Shown one piece after another: positions 51,105 through 60,293 of a stretch of 64,000 nucleotides of DNA. This stretch comes from Methylobacterium sp. J-026 (GTDB lineage: Bacteria > Pseudomonadota > Alphaproteobacteria > Rhizobiales > Beijerinckiaceae), in NCBI RefSeq assembly GCF_022829585.1, contig NZ_JAKSYC010000069.1, positions 1-64,000 of the forward strand, given 5' to 3'. The position numbers and the translations under genes are program-made. Every line of letters begins with the position of its first letter. Within the stretch, counting starts at the first letter, position 1. The notes under the pieces were generated by a model. That model did no database searches, was not told the DNA's origin, and was given only the letters and a program-made list of their open reading frames with translations.

Positions 51105-53053
51105 CCAGTCCTCACGATCTGGAGGCCCGGATGATGGGGTGCCGCGCCGCCCCTGTCCATCGCGCTACGGTCGAACAGACGCCGCGGATCCGGGACACGC
51201 ACCGCCGGATGTCCGAGGAGGACGGCCAGCAGATCCTCGACGAAGCGCCAGACGGCCGCATCCTGGACGAGATGGTGGGTGAGCAGGCCGATCGGCCGGT
51301 CCGGCACCCGCGTGATGTCGTCCGCGAGCGCGCGCAGCATCGCTTCCGGCTCGCGCAGGGAGCGCGTGCCGCGCCAGTCGATCGGGTCCAAGGTGGCGTC
51401 GATCCGGCGCAGGCCGGGGATCGGCGGTCCCGGGACGGCCGACAGGCCGCGATAGCCGAGCTCCGGCAGGAGCGCGGCGAGCGCCGGGGCGAGGCGGTTC
51501 CACGGCGGCACGAAAACCGGCAGCAGGATCGATTCCGATATGCGTTCCCGGGCGATCCGCAGACCCGCGGCGGCGTCCGCACGCAGGTCGCTCAGGGGCC
51601 GGTCGGCGCCGAACTCCGCGGGCTTGGCGCCGGGCGGGGCGTGATTCCGGTGCGCGAGGCCATGGACCGCGACGCGCATCTCGGGCGCCATTTCGAGGCG
51701 TCGTGCCAGCGCGGCATCGATGCCGTCCGGGATGGCGGCGAGCAGGATCGGCGTGCCGCGGGTCTGTGCCAGCCCGATCAACCGGTCGAGCGCCGGTGTC
51801 GCCGTCACCGCGTCGTCGTCGCGCCACAGGAAAGGCACCGACAGGCCGCGCCCGGCGATCGCGTCGAGGGCTCGGCGCAGGGCCTGAAAGCCGGGGCTTG
51901 CCGGTCGGGTCTGATGGCGCGCCCCGCGTCGGCCGGCATGGAGCGTCGCCACGATCTCGACCGTGCGCCGGGCCCCGCCGAGGTCGATCCCGTGGGGTCC
52001 GGGCGGGGGTGCCGCACGCTGCGCCTCCACCGCCCGGAGCAGCGTATCGGCGCTCAGTTCCGCCTCCGGCAGGACCCGGGCGAGGCCCCGGGCGGCGAGG
52101 CGCTCGGCACGCAGCCGCTGCTCCGTCTCGCCGCCGGCCTCGAACGGCACCAGCACCGCGGGCGTCCCGGCCGCCAGCAGATCCGTGGCGGTGTTGTAGC
52201 CGCATTGGCTCACCGAGACCGCGGCCCCGGCCAGCAGGGTCCGGTAATCGGTCCGGGCGCGGCCCAGGACGCCCTCCGGCAGGCCGCGGGCGAGCGCCGA
52301 CAGGGCCGCCTCCGGCACGCCGTGTCCCGCCAGGATCCGCCAGCCGAGCTCCGGCCGCCGGCGGCCCGCCTCGGCGGCGGCGCGCAGCAGGACCAGCCCG
52401 GCCGGCCCGGACCCGGCGGCGACCAGCACGCCGGCGCGCGCGCCACCGACGGCGGAACGGGTCCCCTCATCCACGTAGCCGGTGTAGCGGAGCTTTCCCG
52501 GGGTTTCGGCATCGAGCGGCCAGGAGGCGTCGAGGGGCGCGAGCGCCGGATCGCCGTGGACCAGCACGGCATCGTAGAAGGCGGCAACCCGGGCATGGGC
52601 CTGGGCGATCCGCTCCGGCTTTGCGGAGGCGACCAGGATGTCGCGCACCGAGGCGAGCACGAGCGGGCGCGGCACGCTCGCATGCGCGGCCTCGACGAGG
52701 GCCAGGAACTCAGCCGCCAGGGCCCTGCGGCCGAAGGGGAACAGCTCGGTCACGACGGCGTCCGGCGCGAAGGTCCCGACCGTCTCGACCATCACGGCGC
52801 GGCGGCGCGCCAGCCACACCGCATCCGCCGGCGCCCCATCCGGCTTGAGCAGCGTCGAGAAATCCGTGCCGGCGATCTTGAGCGGCGGCAGCTGGACGAG
52901 ACGGACGCCGTCGAGGCGCACCATCGGGGCCGGCACCCCGCCGGAGATCAGCATCGCCTCGTGGCCGGCATCCGCGAAGGCCCGGGCGAGGGCCGCGGCG
53001 CGGGTCAGGTGCCCGGCGCCGAGCAGGTGCGTGACGGCGATCAGGACGCGCAC
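51101..53053 (-). CDS. MurG-like glycosyltransferase fused to polysaccharide-deacetylase-like domain
   Basis: A 650-residue two-domain protein. Residues 1-380 form a GT-B glycosyltransferase related to MurG (VTHLLGAGHLTRAAALARAF at the N-terminus; VSQCGYNTATDLLAAGTPAVLVPF at the donor site). Residues about 400-640 resemble a NodB-type deacetylase: FLWRDDDAVTATPALDRL, VAVHGLAHRNHAPPGA, FVPPWNRLAPAL and GLLTHHLVQDAAVW. GTG 53053 has GGAGG about 8 bases upstream. The fusion suggests glycosyl transfer and deacetylation on one substrate. Family membership is inferred from motifs only. Confidence 0.78.
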
Positions 53054-54321
53054 GCGGTGACCTCCGTCGCGGTCGGAAGCGTGGGTGTCGCGAGGCCTGC
53101 CGAAGCCCGCAGCCGCTCCGCGATCAGTGACACCGCCGCCGCCTCGGAGAAGTCTGTCACGAGCCGGGCCCGCGCCGCCGCGCCGAGGCGGCCTCTCCGA
53201 TGCGGATCCCGGGCCAGGCGGATCAGGGCCGCCCGCAGCGCCGCCGGATCGCCGGGCCGGACGAGGAGTCCCTGGACGCCGTCGGCGATGAATTCCGGCG
53301 TCCCCGCGAAGGCGGTCGCGAGGATCGGCAGGGCCTGGCTCGCGGCCTCCATCAGCACGTTCGGCAAGCCGTCGCGGTCGCCGTCGGGGCCGGGCTTGGT
53401 CGGCAGCACGAACAGGTCTGCCGCGCGCATGGCCGCGATGACGTCGGGTTGCGCCAGGGCGCCCCGGAACGTCACCCGCCCGGCGAGGCCCCGGTCGCGG
53501 ACCCGCGCCTCCAGGGATTGGCGCAACGCGCCGCCGCCGATCAGGTCGAGGGTCCAATGCAGGGTGGCGGGCAGGGAGGCGAGGGCGTCGATCAGGTCGT
53601 CGTGCCCCTTCTTGGCCACGAGCCGCCCCACGCAGAGGAACCGGAGCGGTGCGGCCGGATCGGTGCCGTCGCGCGCCTCCCGGGGCGGAGGCGGTGCCGG
53701 GAAACGGCCGAGGTCGAGCCCGTGATAGGCGAGGCGCGTCCGGCCCGGAGCGAGGCGGTCGAGCCGCCCCTGGCCGTCGCGGGTGCAGGCTACGCCCCAG
53801 CGCGCGTCATTCAGTTTCTCGGTCAGCTCCCAGTCCGGCGTCGTCCAGATGTCCTTGGCGTGGGCCGAAAAACTCCAGCCGCGTCCGGTCAGCAGGGCGG
53901 CGTAGCGGGCGACGCTGGCGGGCGTGTGCAGGAAATGCACGTGGATGTGGGCGATTTCGGCGGGCAGTTCCCGGGCGAGCACCAGGGCCTGCCCGAGGCG
54001 GCGCAGGCGCGAGAGCGTCCGGTCGCGCCGGAGATCGCGGGCAAACAGCGCGAGCAGCGCGCCGAACCGCGGCCGCCGCAACGCCGCCAGGAGGCCCCGG
54101 AGCACCCGCAGCGGCGCCGTGTGCAGGTATTCCGGCAGATAGGTGACCGGGGCGCGGATCTGCGCGTGCATCGGATGGCGCGCCCGGTCGGTCGGCCGGC
54201 GCAGGGACCAGATCTCCAGGGGCAGGCCGCGCTGCTCCAGCGCCAGGATCTCCTGGGCGATGAAGGTCTCGGACAGCCGCGGATAGCCCTTCAGCACCAC
54301 GGCGATCCGCCTGTGCGTCAC
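53041..54321 (-). CDS. Family 4 glycosyltransferase
   Basis: A 426-residue GT-B retaining glycosyltransferase. The N-terminal GYPRLSETFIAQEI is typical of GT4 colanic-acid-type enzymes, the middle has FLCVGRLVAKKGHDDLIDAL, and the donor-site E-x7-E region is GLPNVLMEAASQALPILAT. It starts at GTG 54321, overlapping the upstream gene by 4 bases, and ends 13 bases into the downstream fusion gene. The sugar transferred is unknown. Confidence 0.88.
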   Translation of the reverse strand: MTHRRIAVVLKGYPRLSETFIAQEILALEQRGLPLEIWSLRRPTDRARHPMHAQIRAPVTYLPEYLHTAPLRVLRGLLAALRRPRFGALLALFARDLRRDRTLSRLRRLGQALVLARELPAEIAHIHVHFLHTPASVARYAALLTGRGWSFSAHAKDIWTTPDWELTEKLNDARWGVACTRDGQGRLDRLAPGRTRLAYHGLDLGRFPAPPPPREARDGTDPAAPLRFLCVGRLVAKKGHDDLIDALASLPATLHWTLDLIGGGALRQSLEARVRDRGLAGRVTFRGALAQPDVIAAMRAADLFVLPTKPGPDGDRDGLPNVLMEAASQALPILATAFAGTPEFIADGVQGLLVRPGDPAALRAALIRLARDPHRRGRLGAAARARLVTDFSEAAAVSLIAERLRASAGLATPTLPTATEVTACAS

Positions 54322-55556
54322 GAGTAGGCCCGCACGCGCGGGCGGCCGATGCCGGACCCGGCGAGCGCCCGGACCCGGCGGGCGACCGCGTCGAGACCGC
54401 CGAGCAGGCCCGGGATCAGGACCCGCGACGGCTCGGTCTGGTCCGGCAGAGCCCGGAGTGCGGCGGCCATGCGGTCCGGCGCCCGGCCCTCCGCCTCCAT
54501 CAGGACCCGGACCAAGCCCAACCGCTCCGCCGCCAGAGCGCGGATCGCCTGTTCCCGGCGCGGCTCGGTGCGGGGGACCAGGATCGCCCGGCGATCGAAG
54601 GACAGGATCTCGCAGAAGGTGTTGTAGCCGCCCATCGCCACGACGCCGGCCGCCTTGCGCATCAGGAATTCGATCTCGCTGTCGAAGGTGATCGCGGCGA
54701 TCTTCCCGGACAGCGCCCGGATGCGCGCGTCGAACCCGTCGCGCGTCGCGGCGTCGAGGAACGGCCCGAAGGCGACGAGGGCGGGCAGCGGGATGCCGGG
54801 ATCAGCCTCGTAGGCGGCGATGACCCAGTCGATCAGGGAGGCGCCGTCGCCGCCGCCGCCCGCGGTGACCAGGATGAACGGGCCGCTCGCCATGGCGGGC
54901 TCCTCGCGGCCGGGGCGCCGCTCCGGGAGGTCGCGGCGCAGATAGCCCGTGAAGATCAGCCGGGCGGCGATCCGCGCGGTCAGCGCCGGGTCCATCGGCA
55001 GCGCCGCCAGGGGCTCGTGGATACGGCTGAGCCCGTAGACCCAGATCTCGTCGTAGAAGCGCGCCATGGTCTCGACGGCACCCTTGCGCTCCCACTCGGG
55101 CACGAGGCGGTCGGCCTCATCGAGCACGTCGCGCAGGCCGAGGACCAGGCGGATGCCACGGGCAGCGGCCCATGCCAGGGTCGGCAGCAGCTCGCCGTGG
55201 AACCCGGCGGGCTCCTTGTCGACGATGATCATGTCGGGATCGAAGGTCTCGCAGCTGCGGGCGATCACCTCTGAGCGAAGGGCCACGGTCCGGGCCAGGG
55301 GGACGGCCGCATCGAGGCTGCTGTATTCCCCATCCGCGGATTTGGTCACCGGGGGCAGCCGGACCGTCCGCACCCCGGGGGCGAAGGCGAAGCGGTCGAT
55401 CACCGGCGAACCCGAGACGATCATCGCCTTGGCCCGGCCGTCGCACGCGACGATGGCGTTGGCGATGGCCCGCGAGCGGCGCAGGTGCCCCAGCCCGAAC
55501 GTATCGTGGCTGTAGATGAGAACGCGCGGACCGATTGACGCCTCGTCGACTCGCAT
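54318..55556 (-). CDS. MurG-like predicted glycosyltransferase (COG4671-type)
   Basis: A 412-residue GT-B protein starting at ATG 55556 (MRVDEASIGPRVLIYSHD). YSHDTFGLGHLRRSRAIANA is characteristic of a widespread uncharacterised glycosyltransferase group. A glycine-rich loop AGGGGDGAS lies mid-protein and GGYNTFCEILSFDRRAILVPRT forms the donor-nucleotide site. It is the first gene of the eight-gene overlapping operon. A promoter is expected in the 114-base gap toward crtC, but none is clear. Confidence 0.82.
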   Translation of the reverse strand: MRVDEASIGPRVLIYSHDTFGLGHLRRSRAIANAIVACDGRAKAMIVSGSPVIDRFAFAPGVRTVRLPPVTKSADGEYSSLDAAVPLARTVALRSEVIARSCETFDPDMIIVDKEPAGFHGELLPTLAWAAARGIRLVLGLRDVLDEADRLVPEWERKGAVETMARFYDEIWVYGLSRIHEPLAALPMDPALTARIAARLIFTGYLRRDLPERRPGREEPAMASGPFILVTAGGGGDGASLIDWVIAAYEADPGIPLPALVAFGPFLDAATRDGFDARIRALSGKIAAITFDSEIEFLMRKAAGVVAMGGYNTFCEILSFDRRAILVPRTEPRREQAIRALAAERLGLVRVLMEAEGRAPDRMAAALRALPDQTEPSRVLIPGLLGGLDAVARRVRALAGSGIGRPRVRAYS

Positions 55557-55670
55557 GCCGGTGACCGCCTCGGTTGACGGCGCGAGGATCGCAGCCGCCG
55601 CCCTCTCGCACAAGCGGGGTCACCGGGTAAACACTGAGCGGCCCGCCCGGCGGCGGCACGGCAGCCCTCC

Positions 55671-56534
55671 CTACCGGACCACCGGCGGCCGCGGCATGCG
55701 GAAGGGCAGCATCAGCTGCACCAGCGGGTTCCGGAAGCGATCCAGCGACAGGCTCTCGTGCATCGCCCGGACCGGCTCGCCGCAGAGCGTCGAGGCGAGC
55801 AGCGAGCGGGCGTAGAAGGGCGTGTTCTCGTAGGTGGCGAGAACCCGCGCGCGGCCGTCGTCGCTGCGGGTCTCCCGGCCCACCCGCCAGAGGCGGGTCG
55901 CCGGCAGGGCGGCGGCGACCGGCGGGCGGATCTCACGGCGGCTGCCGTCCCGGGCGAAGCGCAGCGACAGGTTCTGGCCGCCGCCCTCCCGGTGATGCAC
56001 GTCGTAGAGGATCGCGGCGCCGTCCGGCAGGTCGGCGCGGCACCAGGTCCAGCGGGAGAACGCCGCCTCCAGCGCCTCGTCGCCGTCATTGGTGTCAAAG
56101 TAGGCGCTCCCGCTCCAGCGCAGGCCAGGCTGCGCGAAATCGACTTCGACGCGGGAGGAGGGCGCCATCGGCCACCAGCGGTGGCGTCCGGCCCGGTCCA
56201 GGTGGAACGGGCCGGCGGTGAAGCCCGGCGGCTCCAGCCGGACGGTGCCGCGCAGGGCGAAGGGCAGGGGCGCACCGCGCTCGTCGATGCGGATCGTCAG
56301 CGCCGTGCCGTCCCAGTGCATGGCGCTCGGGCCGATGGCGATATGGTCGGCGTCCCGCGACAGGCTGTGGCCCCGGCGCTCCGTCATGGCGAAGCGGCTG
56401 CGCGCGCCGTAGAGGACCACGTTCATGGCGCAATGGGCGAACGGATCCCGCTCGGCGCTCCAGGCATAGTAGGGCGAGAACACGCTGCCGATGAACGCGA
56501 TGATCGTGAGGCCCTGACGGCCGTCGTCGCTCAC
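55671..56534 (-). CDS. crtC: Acyclic carotenoid 1,2-hydratase (hydroxyneurosporene synthase)
   Basis: Adds water to the end of neurosporene or lycopene in the spirilloxanthin/spheroidene pathway. From GTG 56534 (VSDDGRQGLTIIAFIGSVFSPYYAW) it has 287 residues, close to short Rhodobacter CrtC proteins. It includes HCAMNVVLYG and a C-terminal TYENTPFYARSLL. The start overlaps the crtD stop (GTGA). The same frame upstream, inside crtD, reads FDGPVAQGGYAWWYVDA, which looks like the N-terminus of longer CrtC proteins, but no ATG, GTG or TTG lies there, so the true start is unresolved. Confidence 0.85.
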   Translation of the reverse strand: MSDDGRQGLTIIAFIGSVFSPYYAWSAERDPFAHCAMNVVLYGARSRFAMTERRGHSLSRDADHIAIGPSAMHWDGTALTIRIDERGAPLPFALRGTVRLEPPGFTAGPFHLDRAGRHRWWPMAPSSRVEVDFAQPGLRWSGSAYFDTNDGDEALEAAFSRWTWCRADLPDGAAILYDVHHREGGGQNLSLRFARDGSRREIRPPVAAALPATRLWRVGRETRSDDGRARVLATYENTPFYARSLLASTLCGEPVRAMHESLSLDRFRNPLVQLMLPFRMPRPPVVR

Positions 56535-58084
56535 CGCATCGACGTACCACCACGCGTAGCCGCCCTGGGCGACCGGGCCGTCGAAGCGAGGTCGTCCAGG
56601 ATCGCCGCCGCGGCCAGCCGGCCCGACTGCGCCGCCATCGGCACGCCGGGGCCCGGATGGACCGAGCCCCCCGCCAGGTAGAGGCCCGGCACCGCCGTCC
56701 GGGCGCCGGCCCGTTTGAACGTCGCCGCCCAGCCCTGTGCCGCCCGGCCGTAGAGCGCGCCCCCCGTCCCGGGAAACAAGGCCTCGAACGCCGCCGGCGT
56801 CGTCACCGCCGGGGCCGACGCCGCGTCCAGGCTCAGCCCGCAGGCCTCCAGCCGGCGGTACAGGGTCCGCGTGCATGTCTCGATCTCCGGCGGCGTGAGC
56901 GGGCGGTCCCGGCCATCCGCCGGGGCGTTGACGAGCAGGAGCAGCCGCTCCGGTCCGGCGGAAACGGTGCCGGACTCGGTCCTGTCCTGGGCGCAGATGT
57001 AGACGGTCGGGTCGTCGGGCAGGCGCCGGTCGCGCAGGATCGCGTCGAACTCGGCGCGGTAGTCCCGCGAGAAGAACACGGAATGGTGGGCCAGGGGGAA
57101 GCCCGTGGGCACCGCCGTGGTGCAGAGGGTCACGGCCGAGAGCGAGCGCTCGGCGGGCGCCAGCCGCGCGCCGGCCGCGGCCGCGTCCGGCCCGAGCAGC
57201 CCGGCCCCCAGGGCGGCGCAATCGGCGTTGCAGACGATGCGGTCGGTAGCGATCCGCTCGCCGCCCGCGAGCACGATCCCGGCGACCCGGCCGCGCTCGA
57301 CGACGATCCGCTCCACATGGGCGCCGTAGCGGAATGCCGCGCCCCGCGCGGCGGCGAGATCCGCCACCGCCCGCGCCAGGGCGCTCAAACCCCCCGCCAC
57401 GGTCCAGACCCCCGCCTGCTCCACATGGGCGACGAGCATCAGGGTCGCCGGCGCGCTGAACGGCGAGGCGCCGCAATAGGTGGCGTAGCGTCCGAACAGC
57501 TGCAGCAGCCGCGGATCGCGGAAGAAGCTGCCCAATGCCGACCACAGGGTGGCGAAGGGCTGGATCCGCCAGAGATCGCCGAGCCCGGACAGCCCGACCC
57601 GCTGCGCGAGGCCCGCCGGGCTGGTCCGCCCGTCGCGGATGAACGGCCCCTCCAGCGTGCGGTAGACCTCCGCCGAGCGGGCGCAGAACCGCCGGTAGCC
57701 CTCGGCCTCCCGGGGACCCGCGAAGGCGTCGACGGAGGCCGCCGAGGCCTCGATATCGGCGAACAGATCGAGCCGTTCCGTGCGGCTCCAGGCGTGCCGG
57801 GCGAGGAGATCCGCCCGCGTCAGCACAACCCGGTCTTCGAGGTGCGCGCCGCATTCGGCGAAGAGTTCCTCGAACACCCAGCGCATGGTGAAGACGGTCG
57901 GCCCGGCCTCGACCGCCCGGTCTCCGACCGGAACGCTGCGCATCTTTCCGCCGGGACGCGCGGCCCGTTCCAGGACGGTGACGTCGAGGCCGGCCTGCGC
58001 CAGCCGGAGGGCGGCGGCCAAGCCGCCGATCCCGGCCCCGATCACGACGACGCGTTCCTGCGCCACGTTCGCCCCGCTCTGCAC
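56531..58084 (-). CDS. crtD: Hydroxyneurosporene/methoxyneurosporene desaturase
   Basis: A 517-residue FAD-dependent C-3,4 desaturase, paralogous to CrtI. The dinucleotide motif VVVIGAGIGGLAAALRL is at about residues 12-28, the early VEAGPTVFTMRWVFEELF distinguishes CrtD, and LYLAGGSVHPGPGVPMAAQSGRLAA is the C-terminal FAD signature. It starts at GTG 58084; GTG 58066 would begin VAQERVVVIGAG and is also plausible. It is divergent from crtE with a shared PpsR-type operator 32 bases upstream, and is coupled to crtC. Confidence 0.94.
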   Translation of the reverse strand: MQSGANVAQERVVVIGAGIGGLAAALRLAQAGLDVTVLERAARPGGKMRSVPVGDRAVEAGPTVFTMRWVFEELFAECGAHLEDRVVLTRADLLARHAWSRTERLDLFADIEASAASVDAFAGPREAEGYRRFCARSAEVYRTLEGPFIRDGRTSPAGLAQRVGLSGLGDLWRIQPFATLWSALGSFFRDPRLLQLFGRYATYCGASPFSAPATLMLVAHVEQAGVWTVAGGLSALARAVADLAAARGAAFRYGAHVERIVVERGRVAGIVLAGGERIATDRIVCNADCAALGAGLLGPDAAAAGARLAPAERSLSAVTLCTTAVPTGFPLAHHSVFFSRDYRAEFDAILRDRRLPDDPTVYICAQDRTESGTVSAGPERLLLLVNAPADGRDRPLTPPEIETCTRTLYRRLEACGLSLDAASAPAVTTPAAFEALFPGTGGALYGRAAQGWAATFKRAGARTAVPGLYLAGGSVHPGPGVPMAAQSGRLAAAAILDDLASTARSPRAATRGGTSMR

Positions 58085-58115
58085 CCCGGGAGGGATTGAT
58101 CTCCCGCCACCGGAG

Positions 58116-58133
58116 TGTCAATAAGAAATGACA
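58116..58133. promoter_or_regulatory. PpsR/CrtJ-type operator between crtD and crtE
   Basis: TGT-N12-ACA with symmetric half-sites TGTCA and TGACA, 40 bases before the crtE start and 32 before the crtD start. On the minus strand the same bases contain TTGACA (58121-58116), a perfect -35 hexamer for crtD, so the repressor would cover it. A shared operator controlling divergent crt genes fits known photosynthesis clusters. Confidence 0.85.
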
Positions 58134-58173
58134 CCTGTCGCTGACAAGCCAACACCACACAGGAGGCAACGCG

Positions 58174-59043
58174 ATGGAGTCGGGCCGGCGGATCGAGATG
58201 GCGCTGGATCGCGCCGTAGCCTACGCGGAGGCGCCGGGCGCGCCCCCCCTGTTGGCGGAGGCGTTGCGCTACGCCGTCTTCCCGGGCGGGCACCGGATCC
58301 GCCCGCGCCTGTGCCTGTCGGTGGCCCGCGCCTGCGGCGACGACGATCCCGCCGGGTCCGAAGCGGCGGCGGCGGCGATCGAATTGCTCCACTGCGCCTC
58401 CCTGGTCCACGACGACCTGCCCTGTTTCGACGACGCGCCGATGCGGCGCCAGAAACCCTCGGTCCACGTGGCCTTCGGCGAACCGATCGCCGTGCTGACC
58501 GGCGACGCGCTGATCGTCCTCGCCTTCGAGACCCTGGCCCGGGCCGCGGGCCCCTATCAGGGACGGCTGGTCCGCCTGGTGGGGCTGCTCGGCCGGGCCG
58601 CGGGCTCGCCGTCCGGCATCGCGGCGGGACAGGCCTGGGAATCCGAGGCCCATGTGAGCCTCAGCGACTATCAGCAGGCCAAGACCGGGGCCCTGTTCGC
58701 CGCCGCCACGGCGGCCGGGGCGGCCGCGGCCGGCGCAGAGCCGGAACCGTGGCGGCGCCTCGGGGAATGCCTCGGGGAGGCCTATCAGGTCGCCGACGAC
58801 CTGCGTGACATCGCCTGCCGTCAGGAGGAGATCGGGAAGCCGGCGGGGCGCGATGCCACGCTCGGGCGCCCCAACGCGGCGGCTCTGCTCGGGACCGGCG
58901 GCGCGCTGGACCGCCTGTCGCGCCTGACCCGGGAGGCGGTGGCGGCGATCCCGGCCTGTCCCGGCGCGGCCGCACTCACCGCCGAGATCGAGGCGCAGGC
59001 GCGGCTGTTCCTGCCCGCGCGCCTGCGCGCGGTCGCGGCCTGA
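58174..59043 (+). CDS. crtE: Geranylgeranyl diphosphate synthase
   Basis: A 289-residue trans-prenyltransferase supplying the C20 precursor for carotenoids and the bacteriochlorophyll side chain. The first aspartate-rich motif DDLPCFDD begins at residue 80 and the second, VADDLRD, at about 207. PGGHRIRPRLCL binds the diphosphate. AGGAGG at 58161-58166 lies 7 bases before the ATG, a strong ribosome-binding site. It is followed by crtF on the same transcript. Confidence 0.95.
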   Translation: MESGRRIEMALDRAVAYAEAPGAPPLLAEALRYAVFPGGHRIRPRLCLSVARACGDDDPAGSEAAAAAIELLHCASLVHDDLPCFDDAPMRRQKPSVHVAFGEPIAVLTGDALIVLAFETLARAAGPYQGRLVRLVGLLGRAAGSPSGIAAGQAWESEAHVSLSDYQQAKTGALFAAATAAGAAAAGAEPEPWRRLGECLGEAYQVADDLRDIACRQEEIGKPAGRDATLGRPNAAALLGTGGALDRLSRLTREAVAAIPACPGAAALTAEIEAQARLFLPARLRAVAA

Positions 59044-59129
59044 GCGCCGGCTCGCTCCCGGGGTCCGGTGCCGCGGCGCCGGTCCCGACGGCCCTGCGCG
59101 ACCGGTGGCTCGCGTGGCGCAATCGTCTG

Positions 59130-60200
59130 GTGGCGAGCCCGCGGTTCCAGCGGTGGGCAGCGGGCTTCCCGCTGACCCGGGGCATCGCCCGCCGGAATAC
59201 CCGGGCGCTGTTCGATCTCTGCGCCGGCTTCGTCTACGCACAGGTGCTCGCCGCCTGCATCCGGCTCGACCTGTTCGCCATCCTGGCGGCGGGCCCATTG
59301 ACCGTGGACGCCCTGGCGTCGCGCCTCGACCTGCCGCCGGAGAACGCCCGGCGCCTGCTGCGGGCGGCTGAATCCCTCGCGCTGCTGCGGTCCCTCCCCG
59401 GAGACCGGTTCGGGCTCGCCGATCTGGGCGCGGCCCTGGTCGGTAACCCCGGGATCGGCGCCATGGTCGCGCATCACGCGCTGCTCTATACCGACCTCGC
59501 CGATCCGGTGGCGCTCCTGCGCGGGCAGGCGCCGCCGACGCGCCTCTCCGGCTACTGGCCCTACGCCACCGGCGCGGAGGGGGATGCGCAGACGGTCGCC
59601 CCCTATGGCGGCCTGATGGGCGCCTCGCAGGCGCTCATCTCGGAGGATGTGCTCGACGCCTGCGACCTGTCCCGGATCCGGCACCTGATGGATGTCGGCG
59701 GTGGCGAGGGGGCCTTCCTGGAGGCCGTCGCGGCCCGCCATGCCGGGCCGCGACTCACCCTGTTCGACCTGCCCGCCGTCGCCGAACGGGCCGCGGCGCG
59801 CCTGTCACGGGCGGGCCTGTCCGAGCGGATCGCCTGCCGCGGCGGCGACTTCCACGCCGATCTGCCGGCGGGCGCCGACGCCATCACGCTGGTGCGCGTG
59901 GTCCACGACCATGACGACGGCCCGGCGCAGGCCCTGCTCGCGGCGGCCCACCGCGCTCTGGCGCCCGGCGGGCTGCTGCTGCTGGCCGAGCCGATGGCCG
60001 GCACGCCCGGCGCCGAGCCGGTCGGGGACGCCTATTTCGGCTTCTACCTCCTGGCGATGGGATCCGGACGCCCGCGCCGCCGCGAGGAGCTCCACACCAT
60101 GCTGACGGCCGCCGGTTTCACCGCCGTCCGCGAGCGGCCGACGCGGCGTCCGCTGCTCACCCGCGTGCTCGTCGCCCAAAAAACGGGCCCGCTTGCGTAA
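59130..60200 (+). CDS. crtF: Hydroxyneurosporene O-methyltransferase
   Basis: A SAM-dependent family 2 O-methyltransferase that methylates the tertiary hydroxyl of 1-hydroxycarotenoids in the last steps to spirilloxanthin. HLMDVGGGEGAFLEAVA is the SAM site and VRVVHDHDDGPAQALLA and LLLLAEPMAG are conserved. The first ordinary start in frame is GTG 59130 (VASPRFQRWAAGFPLTR). Upstream, TALRDRWLAWRNRL reads as true family sequence, and a CTG at 59040 overlaps the crtE stop (CTGA), giving 386 residues. The extent of the N-terminus is therefore open. Confidence 0.9.
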   Translation: MASPRFQRWAAGFPLTRGIARRNTRALFDLCAGFVYAQVLAACIRLDLFAILAAGPLTVDALASRLDLPPENARRLLRAAESLALLRSLPGDRFGLADLGAALVGNPGIGAMVAHHALLYTDLADPVALLRGQAPPTRLSGYWPYATGAEGDAQTVAPYGGLMGASQALISEDVLDACDLSRIRHLMDVGGGEGAFLEAVAARHAGPRLTLFDLPAVAERAAARLSRAGLSERIACRGGDFHADLPAGADAITLVRVVHDHDDGPAQALLAAAHRALAPGGLLLLAEPMAGTPGAEPVGDAYFGFYLLAMGSGRPRRREELHTMLTAAGFTAVRERPTRRPLLTRVLVAQKTGPLA

Positions 60201-60207
60201 GAATGAC

Positions 60208-60235
60208 TTGACGCTTTGATGTGTCTATCTAGGAT
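60208..60235 (+). promoter_or_regulatory. Candidate sigma70-type promoter of bchCXYZ
   Basis: TTGACG (60208-60213) and TAGGAT (60230-60235) are separated by 16 bases. Transcription would begin near 60242, leaving about 50 bases of leader before bchC. The PpsR-type operator covers the -10 element. Confidence 0.6.
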
Positions 60236-60239
60236 GACA
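60222..60239. promoter_or_regulatory. PpsR/CrtJ-type operator at bchC
   Basis: TGT-N12-ACA (TGTCT...TGACA) lies between crtF and bchC, over the candidate -10 hexamer, 54 bases before ATG 60294. bchC is a classic PpsR/CrtJ target in purple bacteria. The left half-site differs by one base from the perfect TGTCA of the other two sites. Confidence 0.85.
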
Positions 60240-60293
60240 CTTAGCGGCTCCGATCGGCGAGAGTCGCGTCACACAGGGCGGAATCTCCCAGCC

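Noticed and set aside
58136-58154. Second PpsR-type site next to the crtD/crtE operator
   Set aside because: TGT at 58136 has its nearest suitable ACA after 13 bases rather than 12, and the half-site symmetry is poor.
55671-58169. 832-codon frame spanning crtC and most of crtD
   Set aside because: Only the crtC part has family sequence; the upstream part is an alternative frame of crtD with arginine- and glycine-rich shadow composition. The short boundary region is kept as a finding.
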